Shown here: in pieces, positions 5,851 through 13,085 of the stretch | Layout of the letters: each line of letters begins with the position of its first letter | How positions within the stretch are numbered: position 1 is the first letter of the stretch | Origin: an uncultured Clostridia bacterium | GTDB lineage: Bacteria > Bacillota > Clostridia > Oscillospirales > CAG-272 | Length of the DNA: 18,106 nt | Direction: 5' to 3' | Assembly (NCBI GenBank): GCA_937898155.1 | Contig: CALEJO010000059.1 | Coordinates: forward strand, 1-18,106 | Translations under genes and position numbers: made by a program | Notes under the pieces: generated by a model | Told to the model about the DNA's origin: nothing | Database searches by the model: none | The model's input: only the letters and a program-made list of their open reading frames with translations

Positions 5851-8195
5851 CACTTGACAAGCTGAAAGTGGGATACGACGCGGTGATCCGCTCGGTCTCC
5901 GGCGATTCCGTCCCGCTTCGCAAGCATATTCTCGATATGGGGCTGACGCCCGGCGCGGAGGTGACGATGGTCAAAATCGCGCCGATGGGCGATCCGCTCG
6001 AACTGCGTGTGCGCGGATATGAGCTGACGCTTCGACGCGCCGACGCGGCAAAGATCGAGCTCGAAGACATCCACGACGCGCACGCATTTGTGCGGGAGAC
6101 GCCCAAACGTGAGCCGATCGCGCACTCCCGCGTCGGTGAGGGCTCGCACTCTGAACGCTCTCCCGAAGGGAAGCAGGCGATCCCGGACGGCGAGCCGATC
6201 ACGTTTGCGCTCGTCGGCAACCAGAATTGCGGCAAAACGACGCTCTTCAATCAGCTGACCGGTGCGAATCAGCACGTCGGCAATTTCCCGGGCGTGACGG
6301 TCGATCGCAAGGACGGCGTGATCCGCAAGCATCCGGAAGCGACGGTCACGGATTTGCCTGGAATTTATTCGCTTTCCCCCTACACCTGCGAGGAAATCGT
6401 GACGCGGGATTTCATTTTGCAAAATCATCCCGACGGCATCATCAATATCATCGACGCGACGAACATCGAGCGCAACCTCTATCTGACGATGCAGCTCATC
6501 GAGCTGAACGTGCCGATGGTGCTGGCGCTGAACATGATGGACGAAGTGCGCGAGAACGGCGGCACGATCCGATGCAACGAGCTCGAAGCGGAGCTGGGCA
6601 TCCCCGTCGTCCCGATCTCCGCGTCGAAAAACGAAGGCATCGACGAGCTGATCGAGCACGCGATCCACATGGCGAAATATCGGGAGCGCCCCGGCAGAAT
6701 GGACTTTTGCTCCGCCGAGGGCTCGGTCAACGGCGCGGTGCATCGCGGCATCCACGCGGTGATTCACTTGATCGAAGACCACGCGAAAACGCACGATATT
6801 CCCGCGCGCTTCGCGGCAACCAACCTGCTCGTCGGGGACGGGCAAATGGCAGACACGCTCGGACTGGATCAGAACGAGCGGGAACTGCTCGAACATATCG
6901 CAAAACAAATGGAGGAGGAGAGCGGGACGGATCGCATGGCGGCGCTCGCCGATACGCGGTTTTCGTTCCTCGAATCCCTCTGCAAAGATACGGTCGTTCG
7001 CCCGCAGGCGAGCAAGGAATATCGCCGCAGTCAGAAGATCGACAAAATTCTGACGGGAAAATGGACGGCGATCCCGATGTTCCTCGTCATCATGGGGCTG
7101 ATCTTCTGGCTGACGTTCGGCGTGATCGGCGCGGCATTGCAAGGGTTGATGGAGCTCGGCATCGACAAGCTGACGCTTCTTTGCGACGACGCGCTGACCG
7201 CGATCGGCATCAACGCGACGCTGCATTCGCTGATCATCGACGGCATTTTCGCCGGCGTCGGCTCGATTTTGAGCTTTCTGCCGATCATTGTCGTTCTGTT
7301 CTTCTTCCTCTCGATCCTCGAAGACAGCGGCTATATGGCGCGTGTGGCGTTCGTGATGGACAAGCCGCTCCGTAAGATCGGTCTGTCGGGGCGGAGCTTC
7401 GTGCCGATGCTGATCGGCTTCGGATGCTCCGTGCCGGCGATCATGGCGACGCGGACGCTTCCGTCCGACCGCGACCGCAGAATGACGATCTTTCTGATAC
7501 CCTATATGAGTTGCTCGGCGAAAATCGCGATCTACGCGATGTTCTGCACGTATTTCTTCGCGGAATATCGCGCGCTCGTGATGATCGGGCTCTATCTGCT
7601 CGGCATCGCGGTCGCTATCCTCGCGGCATTGATCTTCAAGAAGACCGCATTTCGCGGCGAGCCGGTGCCGTTCGTCATGGAACTGCCGAACTATCGCCTG
7701 CCGAGCCCGAAAAGCGTTCTGCATCTGATCGGCGACAAGGCGAAGGACTTCCTCAAAAAGGCGTTCACGGTCATTTTCCTCGCATCTGTCGTCGTTTGGT
7801 TTTTGCAGTCGTTCGACTGGCGGCTCAATTTCGTTTCCGACTCGGCGGACAGCTTGCTCGCTATGCTCGGCGGGCTGATCGCGCCGATCTTCGCGCCGCT
7901 CGGCTTCGGCGATTGGCGGCTTTCCACCTCGCTGATCACGGGCTTTATGGCAAAAGAAAGCGTCGTCAGCACGCTGACGGTGCTTCTCGGCAGCGAAAGC
8001 GCGGTCATCGGTTTGCTGACGCCCGCGGTGGCACTTGTTTTCCTCGTGTTTTGCCTGCTCTATACGCCGTGCGTCGCGGCGGTTGCCGCCGTGCGACGGG
8101 AGATGGGGCGCGGACGCGCGGCGATCTTCGTCGCGATGCAATGCGCGATCGCGTGGGTGGTCGCGTTGGCGGTGCGACTGATCACGTTATTATGA
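5847..8195 (+). CDS. feoB: Ferrous iron transporter, FeoA-FeoB fusion
   Basis: This 782-residue inner-membrane protein imports Fe2+. Residues 1-75 are a FeoA (SH3-like) domain; a linker of about 40 residues leads to the FeoB GTPase. Its motifs are G1 GNQNCGKT (124-131), G2 Thr in GVTVDR (149-154), G3 DLPG (169-172), G4 NMMD (229-232) and G5 SAS (258-260). The C-terminal half is polytopic, with the two Gate-like segments: GFGCSVPAIMATR with PYMSCSAKIAIYAMF, and LITGFMAKESVVSTL. The start overlaps the preceding stop by 4 bp (ATGA), with an AAAGGTGG site upstream. Length fits FeoB (about 670-720) plus a FeoA domain. The operon ends at the strong terminator 11 bp downstream and is likely iron-repressed through the palindrome at 5586. 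No FeoC-like gene is present. Confidence 0.97.
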   Translation: MTLDKLKVGYDAVIRSVSGDSVPLRKHILDMGLTPGAEVTMVKIAPMGDPLELRVRGYELTLRRADAAKIELEDIHDAHAFVRETPKREPIAHSRVGEGSHSERSPEGKQAIPDGEPITFALVGNQNCGKTTLFNQLTGANQHVGNFPGVTVDRKDGVIRKHPEATVTDLPGIYSLSPYTCEEIVTRDFILQNHPDGIINIIDATNIERNLYLTMQLIELNVPMVLALNMMDEVRENGGTIRCNELEAELGIPVVPISASKNEGIDELIEHAIHMAKYRERPGRMDFCSAEGSVNGAVHRGIHAVIHLIEDHAKTHDIPARFAATNLLVGDGQMADTLGLDQNERELLEHIAKQMEEESGTDRMAALADTRFSFLESLCKDTVVRPQASKEYRRSQKIDKILTGKWTAIPMFLVIMGLIFWLTFGVIGAALQGLMELGIDKLTLLCDDALTAIGINATLHSLIIDGIFAGVGSILSFLPIIVVLFFFLSILEDSGYMARVAFVMDKPLRKIGLSGRSFVPMLIGFGCSVPAIMATRTLPSDRDRRMTIFLIPYMSCSAKIAIYAMFCTYFFAEYRALVMIGLYLLGIAVAILAALIFKKTAFRGEPVPFVMELPNYRLPSPKSVLHLIGDKAKDFLKKAFTVIFLASVVVWFLQSFDWRLNFVSDSADSLLAMLGGLIAPIFAPLGFGDWRLSTSLITGFMAKESVVSTLTVLLGSESAVIGLLTPAVALVFLVFCLLYTPCVAAVAAVRREMGRGRAAIFVAMQCAIAWVVALAVRLITLL

Positions 8196-8206
8196 TAAGA
8201 TTCACG

Positions 8207-8238
8207 GCGGCTTGCTTCGGCAAGCCGCTGATTTTTTT
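8207..8238 (+). terminator. Rho-independent terminator of the Feo operon
   Basis: A perfect 9-bp stem (GCGGCTTGC at 8207-8215, GCAAGCCGC at 8220-8228) is closed by a stable TTCG tetraloop. A run of seven T follows at 8232-8238. Confidence 0.95.
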
Positions 8239-8288
8239 CGAAAAAATTCGTTCGACAACGGATTGCGACATTTTTTGCGCCTCGGACG

Positions 8289-8297
8289 TGCTATCCT
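8289..8297 (+). promoter_or_regulatory. Weak candidate promoter of the spoIIA operon
   Basis: TG-N-TATCCT (8289-8297) resembles an extended -10 element, but no -35 box lies at the right distance. I could not find a convincing sigma-H type pair (AGGA...GAAT), the form used by spoIIA in Bacillus. A promoter is expected between the terminator at 8238 and the gene at 8356, but its identity is uncertain. Confidence 0.25.
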
Positions 8298-8355
8298 TGA
8301 AGCAAAGGAAACTTTGCCGGATGGCACGTTATTTTTTCAGAAAGGAAACAATCCG

Positions 8356-8691
8356 ATGGAACAAACCATAGAAAGCTTGACGGAGGGGAAGTCCCTCACG
8401 ATCTCCCTGCGCGGGGAGATCGATCACCACGGCGCGGTCGCCGTGCGCGGACAAATCGACGAACAGCTTTACGCGGAGCGGCCGCAAACGCTCGTTCTCG
8501 ACCTCGGCAGCGTCGATTTTATGGACAGCGCGGGGCTCGGACTGATCATGGGGCGCTATCACAAAACGCAGGAGATCGGCACGGAGCTCGTTTTGCGCGA
8601 TCCCTCGCGGCGGGTGGAAAAAATGATGAAAATGGCGGGACTCGACAAAATGATCCGCGTCGAATACTCGCAGAAAGGAGCGAATTCATGA
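8356..8691 (+). CDS. spoIIAA: Anti-sigma F factor antagonist SpoIIAA
   Basis: This 111-residue STAS-domain protein is the anti-anti-sigma factor of early sporulation. When dephosphorylated it binds SpoIIAB and frees sigma F in the forespore. The signature DFMDSAGLGLIMGRY (residues 54-68) places the phosphorylatable serine at position 58, the same number as in Bacillus subtilis SpoIIAA. The length also fits. The start has an AAAGGAAA site 7-8 bases upstream. It is the first gene of the classical three-gene spoIIA order, and its stop overlaps the next start (ATGA), which supports coupled synthesis of the partner switch. A sigma-B-type RsbV role is possible from sequence alone, but the gene order and linked sigma factor favour SpoIIAA. 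Confidence 0.9.
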   Translation: MEQTIESLTEGKSLTISLRGEIDHHGAVAVRGQIDEQLYAERPQTLVLDLGSVDFMDSAGLGLIMGRYHKTQEIGTELVLRDPSRRVEKMMKMAGLDKMIRVEYSQKGANS

Positions 8692-9146
8692 AAAAGAAAG
8701 CGATCAACGAGGTGAAATGCACCTTTTTATCCAGATCGGAAAATGAAGCGCTGGCAAGGAGTATTCTCTCCGGCTTCCTGCTTCCGCTCGATCCGGACGT
8801 GGAGGAGCTGGCGGATTTGCGGTGCGCGGTTTCCGAGGCGGTGACGAACTGCATCGTGCACGCCTATCGCGGGACGGTCGGCGAAATTTCGCTCAGCGCG
8901 AAATCCTACGCCGACCGCACGGTGCGCATCAGCGTCACCGACCACGGATGCGGTATCCCCGATATCGAACAGGCGCGTCAGCCACTCTATACGACGCTTC
9001 CGGACGAAGACCGTTGCGGCATGGGCTTTTCGATCATGGAGAATTTCTCCGATAAAATGATCGTCTGCTCCGTGCCCGGACACGGCACGCGCGTGACACT
9101 CGTCCGCAAGCTCTCGACGCCGGACACCCCCGGAAAGGATACATAA
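8688..9146 (+). CDS. spoIIAB: Anti-sigma F factor SpoIIAB (serine kinase)
   Basis: This 152-residue GHKL-type ATPase/kinase holds sigma F inactive in the predivisional and mother cell, and phosphorylates SpoIIAA. ATP-binding motifs are all visible: N-box with Glu50 and Asn54 (SEAVTNCIVHAY), G1 box DHGCGIPD (85-92) and G2 box GMGFSIMENF (111-120). The length is close to the 146 residues of the Bacillus protein. It overlaps spoIIAA by 4 bp and lies 21 bp before the sigma gene. All catalytic residues I would expect are present, so it should be active. Confidence 0.93.
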   Translation: MKKKAINEVKCTFLSRSENEALARSILSGFLLPLDPDVEELADLRCAVSEAVTNCIVHAYRGTVGEISLSAKSYADRTVRISVTDHGCGIPDIEQARQPLYTTLPDEDRCGMGFSIMENFSDKMIVCSVPGHGTRVTLVRKLSTPDTPGKDT

Positions 9147-9167
9147 CGGAAAAGGGGAGGAACGCGC

Positions 9168-9905
9168 ATGTCCGAGCAACGGGAAAAAGCGGAAAACGAG
9201 GATAATCTGTCGCTGATCCGCATGGCGCAGGGCGGCGACCGCGACGCAATGGAGCGGCTGATCTGCCAGAACATGGGGCTCGTCAAAACGATCGCGCGGC
9301 GCTTTTTGGGGCGCGGCGTGGAATACGAGGACCTGACGCAGATCGGCACGATCGGGATGCTGAAAGCGGCAAAGAGCTTTGACACGACGTTCGGCACGAT
9401 GTTTTCGACCTACGCCGTGCCGCTGATCATCGGCGAGATCCGGCGCTTTCTGCGCGACGACGGCATGATCAAGGTCAGCCGCGATGTGCGGAAAAAGGGA
9501 AGCGTCATCATGAAAATAAAAGAGGAGTTCGTGCGGGAGCATCAGCGGGAGCCGAAGGTTTCGGAGCTTTCCGCTCTGTGTGGGATGTCCGCCGAGGAGA
9601 TCGTCTACGCGCTTGACGCGGTCTGCCCGATCTACTCTTTGCAGGAGTCGGTCGGCGGGGACGAGGACGGCACGACGCTCGAAGCGCTGACACCGTCCGA
9701 CGAAAATGAGATCGAACGACTGACGGCAAAAATGGCGCTTTCCGAAGCGATCGGAAAGCTCGACGAGCAGAGCCGGAAGATCATCTATCTGCGCTATTAC
9801 CGCGATCTTTCCCAGCAACAGACGGCGGAGATCCTCGGCATCACGCAGGTGAAGGTTTCGCGCGAGGAAAAAAAGATATTCGCATTTTTGCGAAAGGAAC
9901 TGTAA
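9168..9905 (+). CDS. sigF: RNA polymerase forespore sigma factor SigF
   Basis: This 245-residue sigma-70 family protein has the SigF/SigB/SigG layout without region 1. Region 2 is at about 30-100 (DLTQIGTIGMLKAAKSFD, then FSTYAVPLIIGEIRRFLRD), region 3 at 100-165, and region 4 at 190-245 with helix-turn-helix QQQTAEILGITQVKVSREE. It directs the first forespore-specific transcription. Position as third gene of the spoIIA operon identifies it as SigF; SigG is a close relative but normally sits beside spoIIG. The start has a strong AAGGGGAGG site 7 bases upstream. A terminator follows immediately after the stop codon. Confidence 0.9.
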   Translation: MSEQREKAENEDNLSLIRMAQGGDRDAMERLICQNMGLVKTIARRFLGRGVEYEDLTQIGTIGMLKAAKSFDTTFGTMFSTYAVPLIIGEIRRFLRDDGMIKVSRDVRKKGSVIMKIKEEFVREHQREPKVSELSALCGMSAEEIVYALDAVCPIYSLQESVGGDEDGTTLEALTPSDENEIERLTAKMALSEAIGKLDEQSRKIIYLRYYRDLSQQQTAEILGITQVKVSREEKKIFAFLRKEL

Positions 9906-9928
9906 GAGGGGCGGCGCCCCTCTTTTTT
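9904..9928 (+). terminator. Rho-independent terminator of the spoIIA operon
   Basis: GAGGGGC (9906-9912) pairs with GCCCCTC (9916-9922) across a tight loop and is followed by six T. Its 5' arm overlaps the sigF stop codon. Confidence 0.93.
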
Positions 9929-9942
9929 CGTTTTGCGCGCGA

Positions 9943-9971
9943 TTGACAAGTCCTTGCTTTTTTGATATACT
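9943..9971 (+). promoter_or_regulatory. Sigma-A promoter for the exonuclease gene
   Basis: Perfect TTGACA (9943-9948) and TATACT (9966-9971) are separated by 17 bp. Transcription should begin near 9978, which excludes the longest upstream start of the following gene. Confidence 0.9.
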
Positions 9972-10000
9972 GAGTGCGAAAAAGCAAGGGGGTGATGGCG

Positions 10001-10837
10001 ATGCGGCTTCTGTTGGTCGATGGAATGAATCTGCTGTTTGCGATGTTTTACGGGATGCCGTCCCGCATCGTGAATCAAAGCGGAAAAGCCGTGCAGGGCG
10101 CGGTCGGCTTCGTCGGCGCGCTCCTCAAAATGATCCGCCTTGTCGCACCGACGCACGTCGCGGTGCTATTCGACGGCGAGCGGGAAAATCCGCGCATTTT
10201 CCTGGACGCGGACTATAAATCCAACCGTCCCGACTACGGGGCGATGCCGGAGGAGGAAACGCCGTTTTGCCAACTTCCGATGATCGACGCGGCGCTCGAC
10301 GCACTCGGCATCGCGCACGCGGAAACCGAGGCCTGCGAAGCGGACGACTGGATCGCAGGCTACGCGCTGACGGCGGAGGGGGAGACCGTGATCGCCTCGC
10401 TCGACAGCGATTTTTTTCAGCTTGTCAGCCAAAATGTGCGCGTCCTGCGCTATCGCGGGAGCCATTCGGTTTTCTGGACGGAAGACACCGTGCGGCAGGC
10501 GTTCGGGATCGCGCCGAATCAATACGCGGACTTCAAATCGCTCGTCGGCGACAGCGCCGACGCCATTCGCGGCGTGGACGGGATCGGCAAAAAGACGGCG
10601 GCGACGCTGCTTGACCGGTTCGGCTCGATCGACGGGATTCTGACACACGCGGAGGAGATCACGTCCGCGCGGATCCGGCGCGCCGTCCTCGAAAACGAGG
10701 CACGGCTTCGGAAAAATCAATCGCTGATCCGGCTCGGCGCCGACACACCGCTTCCGTTTGCCGTGGAAGAAATGCAATATCGCGACGCGGGCAAAACCTC
10801 GACGGCGGTTTTGCGCGAGATCGGCGTTTTTCCGTGA
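10001..10837 (+). CDS. Stand-alone 5'-3' exonuclease / flap nuclease (PolA N-domain type)
   Basis: This 278-residue nuclease is homologous to the N-terminal 5' nuclease domain of DNA polymerase I and to phage/ExoIX flap nucleases. It probably removes primers or 5' flaps. Metal-binding acids are visible: Asp7 (LLLVDGMN), Asp58 (LFDGE), Glu113/Asp115/Asp116 (ACEADD), Asp135/Asp137 (LDSDFF) and Asp184/Asp187. The helix-3-turn-helix GDSADAIRGVDGIGKKTA (183-200) binds DNA. YKSNRP (72-77) matches the arch region. I chose the ATG at 10001 because it has the AAGGGGG site 8 bases upstream; ATG 9995 is too close, and the frame start at 9974 precedes the transcription start. No polymerase domain follows. 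It has its own promoter, separate from spoIIA. Confidence 0.9.
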   Translation: MRLLLVDGMNLLFAMFYGMPSRIVNQSGKAVQGAVGFVGALLKMIRLVAPTHVAVLFDGERENPRIFLDADYKSNRPDYGAMPEEETPFCQLPMIDAALDALGIAHAETEACEADDWIAGYALTAEGETVIASLDSDFFQLVSQNVRVLRYRGSHSVFWTEDTVRQAFGIAPNQYADFKSLVGDSADAIRGVDGIGKKTAATLLDRFGSIDGILTHAEEITSARIRRAVLENEARLRKNQSLIRLGADTPLPFAVEEMQYRDAGKTSTAVLREIGVFP

Positions 10838-10853
10838 GATGCCAACCGAAATG

Positions 10854-10874
10854 GGCGAAATTCGCCACTTTTTT
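10854..10874 (+). terminator. Weak terminator after the exonuclease gene
   Basis: A 5-bp stem GGCGA/TCGCC with a 3-base loop is followed, after two bases, by six T (10869-10874). It is short, so termination may be partial. Confidence 0.5.
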
Positions 10875-10877
10875 GAG

Positions 10878-10906
10878 TTGACAAGATTTTTGATCGGGAT
10901 TATAAT
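10878..10906 (+). promoter_or_regulatory. Perfect-consensus sigma-A promoter
   Basis: TTGACA (10878-10883) and TATAAT (10901-10906) have a 17-bp spacer, an exact consensus match. It drives the lipoprotein esterase, whose start codon is 38 bp downstream, so that gene is probably highly expressed. Confidence 0.95.
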
Positions 10907-10944
10907 AGAAAGATAGAAATACATATGAAAGAGAGGACTTTGCT

Positions 10945-12606
10945 ATGAAAAAGAATATCGCACTTATGCTTGCGCTGACGATGGTGGTCGCACTTTTGGC
11001 GGGCTGCGGCACGGAACCTGCCGAGACGACACCCGCCGAGACGACACCGCTCGAAACGACTCCTGTCGAAACGACTCCTGCCGAAACGACGCCCGCGGCA
11101 ACGACCGCGGCGGAAACCACGCCTGCCGAGACGACGACGGAAGCGACGACGCCCGCGGAAACGACCGCGGCAACGACATCCGCGCCGGATCCCATTGAAA
11201 CCGCGACGCTCGTCGCGTGCTGGGAATTTGACGAGATCAAAAACGGCATGGTGACGGACCTCTCCGGCAACGGTCATTTTGCGCTCGTGTCCGGCACACC
11301 GAAAATCGAGGCGATCGACGGTGGCAACGCGATCTCGCTGAAAACGCTCGGCGATCATTTGCAGGTCGCTGACGCGGACGATCTCGATTTCACAAAAGAG
11401 GACGACTTCACATTGACCGCGCGCGTCAAATGGACGGGCAAATTCCCCGACAACTGGGCGTGCATCGTCAATCGCGGCTTGATGCTTTCCGCGAAGGCAT
11501 ATCGCTATTTCGGCTTCTGGATCGACTCCGCGAGCAGCATCCCGCAGTTCGGCGTCACGAACGCGAGCGAGAACGGATGCTTGAATGTCCCCGCGAAGCA
11601 GAAGCTGGACACGGAATGGCACACGTTCACGATGATCCAGAACGTGAAAGATCATCGCCTCTATTTTTACATCGACGGCGAGTTGCAGAGCGCAACGAAC
11701 CTGATCAACGCAAACTCGAATCAGCCCATGTTCATCGGCTATAACGGCAACAGCGGCAACCAGGGACAGTTTGACGGACTGATCGACTATATCAAAATCT
11801 ACAAAGGCGTAGTGGAAGAAGGAAAAGAACCCATGAAAGAAGTAAAAACCGTGGATGATATGGAGCGCGGCACGCTCATTTTTACGGACGAGCTGTTCCC
11901 GCACACCTATGAATTGCCGTATCGCGTTTATTATCCGACCGGCTACAACGCAAATGACAACAAAACCTATCCGATGCTGTTTTTTCTGCACGGTCACGGT
12001 GAGGTCGGAACCGACAACGAAAAGCAGATCCGCGTGTTGAACGCGCCGAATGAGCTCCTCGATCTTTTGATCGAAAACGATTCGTGCATCATCGTCGCGC
12101 CGCAATGCCAATGCTCCGGCTCGATGGATTTTGACTGGATTTCGTTTGGCACGGGAAAGAACCACGTGTGGAGCACCGCGTCTCGTGACGTGCTTCCCGA
12201 AAACCCGACGACCGCGATGCGCGCCGCGATGAAGCTGCTCGATCAGTTTCTTGACAGCGGCAAGGTCGATCTGTCCCGCGTTTACGCGGCGGGCATTTCG
12301 ATGGGCGGCTTCGGCACGTGGGAGCTGATTTCGCGCCGTCCCGAGACGTTTGCGGCGGCAGTCCCTGTCTGTGGCGCCGGTTTCCCGACGCTCGCCGAAT
12401 CTCTCAAAGACATCGCGATCTGGGCATTCCACGGCGAAGCGGACCCGACCGTTCCGGTGAAGGGAACGAGAGATATGGAAACCGCGCTCAAAGCGGTGGG
12501 CGGCAATATGAAAGCAACTTACTTCCCGGGCGTCGGACACGAAAGCTGGATCTCCGCCTATAAGACGGCAGGGCTTGTCGATTGGCTCCTCGCGCAGAAG
12601 AAATAA
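10945..12606 (+). CDS. Secreted lipoprotein: LamG-like domain plus alpha/beta-hydrolase esterase
   Basis: This 553-residue cell-surface lipoprotein has four parts. Residues 1-21 are a lipoprotein signal with lipobox LAGC (Cys21). Residues 23-80 are a Thr/Glu/Pro repeat linker. Residues 86-287 look like a concanavalin/LamG fold (DLSGNGHFALVSG near the start, LYFYIDGEL, FIGYNGNS, FDGLIDYIKIYKG at the end), which often binds polysaccharide. Residues 310-552 are an alpha/beta hydrolase of the esterase/poly-hydroxyalkanoate-depolymerase type. Its triad is Ser452 in GISMGG, Asp500 in GEADPTVPV and His532 in GVGHESW; FLHGHGEVG supplies the oxyanion loop. A carbohydrate esterase acting on plant polysaccharide (acetyl or feruloyl) is the likely role; substrate is inferred. 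The start has a GAGAGGA site, and the gene has its own consensus promoter. Confidence 0.9.
   Translation: MKKNIALMLALTMVVALLAGCGTEPAETTPAETTPLETTPVETTPAETTPAATTAAETTPAETTTEATTPAETTAATTSAPDPIETATLVACWEFDEIKNGMVTDLSGNGHFALVSGTPKIEAIDGGNAISLKTLGDHLQVADADDLDFTKEDDFTLTARVKWTGKFPDNWACIVNRGLMLSAKAYRYFGFWIDSASSIPQFGVTNASENGCLNVPAKQKLDTEWHTFTMIQNVKDHRLYFYIDGELQSATNLINANSNQPMFIGYNGNSGNQGQFDGLIDYIKIYKGVVEEGKEPMKEVKTVDDMERGTLIFTDELFPHTYELPYRVYYPTGYNANDNKTYPMLFFLHGHGEVGTDNEKQIRVLNAPNELLDLLIENDSCIIVAPQCQCSGSMDFDWISFGTGKNHVWSTASRDVLPENPTTAMRAAMKLLDQFLDSGKVDLSRVYAAGISMGGFGTWELISRRPETFAAAVPVCGAGFPTLAESLKDIAIWAFHGEADPTVPVKGTRDMETALKAVGGNMKATYFPGVGHESWISAYKTAGLVDWLLAQKK
11011..11181 (+). repeat. In-gene ETTPA repeat tract (linker)
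   Basis: About ten imperfect 15-bp units encode (E/A)TTPA-type repeats, such as ETTPAETTPLETTPVETTPA. In Gram-positive surface proteins such Thr-rich stretches act as spacers and may be O-glycosylated. The repeated DNA could vary in unit number between strains. Confidence 0.85.
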
Positions 12607-12622
12607 GAGAGGATATTCTCTG

Positions 12623-12796
12623 ATGAATGCGCAATTTGCCGACGCGGTGAATCAAATCACGGTTGCGATCCCGCTGACGAATGTCGCGGGAAAAATCCGC
12701 ATCAAAAAAAGAAACGGTGTGCAGGAATACGGCGTTCCCGTTGCAACGCGGCGTTTGTCCGAGGAGCCCGATCAAACAGCGTGGACGTGGATTTAG
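12623..12796 (+). CDS. Small unknown reading frame (57 residues)
   Basis: The ATG at 12623 follows an AAGAGAGG site 10 bases upstream, 16 bp after the esterase stop codon. The product, MNAQFADAVNQITVAIPLTN at its start, is soluble with a basic centre (KIRIKKRNG). I do not recognise it. Its last 16 bases overlap the next frame, which reads more like coding sequence from there on. The two may be one gene split by a frameshift: joined near 12770 they would give a protein of about 145 residues. It has no visible promoter of its own and may depend on readthrough from the esterase gene, after which I see no strong terminator. Base composition is less GC-rich than its neighbours. Confidence 0.4.
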   Translation: MNAQFADAVNQITVAIPLTNVAGKIRIKKRNGVQEYGVPVATRRLSEEPDQTAWTWI

Positions 12797-13065
12797 CGCA
12801 TCTTTATCAATACGCGTGGCTGTTCTTTTTGAAAAACAATTTTCATGCCGAAGAAACCATGTTTCTTTACGGCAATTTATCGCCGCTCTATCCCGATGCT
12901 GTGGAATGCGATCCTGTGCGAAATCTGGCGGTTTCCTATGCCTATTGCCACGCTCCGGTAGTTGCGGAATGCTTTTCCCGTGCGGAGATTGAGGCATGCT
13001 ACGGCACGCTGCAAAATGACTTTTCGGCACTCTTTGAGGAACTGAAAAAATTATGTATTTTTTAA
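12781..13065 (+). CDS. Small unknown protein (94 residues, GTG start)
   Basis: This frame opens at GTG 12781, or the in-frame GTG at 12787, and overlaps the previous frame by 16 bp in the -1 frame. A GAGGAG motif at 12761-12766 is farther from the start than usual. The product is acidic and looks like a folded helical protein (DLAHLYQYAWLFFLKNN, then SRAEIEACYGTLQNDFSALF), with four Cys and no signal peptide. No family is recognised. It ends 20 bp before nfnA, so it may be cotranscribed with it, or may be the 3' part of a frameshifted gene that begins at 12623. Confidence 0.5.
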   Translation: MDVDLAHLYQYAWLFFLKNNFHAEETMFLYGNLSPLYPDAVECDPVRNLAVSYAYCHAPVVAECFSRAEIEACYGTLQNDFSALFEELKKLCIF

Positions 13066-13085
13066 TTATAAAATAGGAGAATCCT

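Noticed and set aside
5577..8141. Very long minus-strand open frame (about 854 codons) opposite feoB
   Set aside because: It is rich in Arg, His and Asp, lacks any domain, and mirrors a well-supported feoB with all its motifs. In GC-rich DNA such antisense frames arise by chance.
8727..9818. Minus-strand open frame opposite spoIIAB and sigF
   Set aside because: It is antisense to two genes with complete family signatures and is Arg/His-rich without motifs.
10900..12540. Long minus-strand open frame opposite the esterase lipoprotein
   Set aside because: Its RGRRRF-type repeats are the antisense of the ETTP linker; there is no ribosome site or domain.
12605..12622. Short inverted repeat AGAGA...TCTCT after the esterase stop as a terminator
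   Set aside because: The stem is only 5 bp and no T-run follows; it overlaps a ribosome site.
12704..12710. Run of seven A as a slippage site joining the two small frames
   Set aside because: Shifting here would replace a plausible peptide with a Cys/Arg-rich one (RCAGIRRSRCNAAF) before the second frame; a junction near 12770 fits better, and no proper slippery heptamer is in phase.
13067..13074. TATAAAAT before nfnA as a promoter
   Set aside because: No -35 box at a suitable distance, and transcription would begin inside or after the ribosome site.
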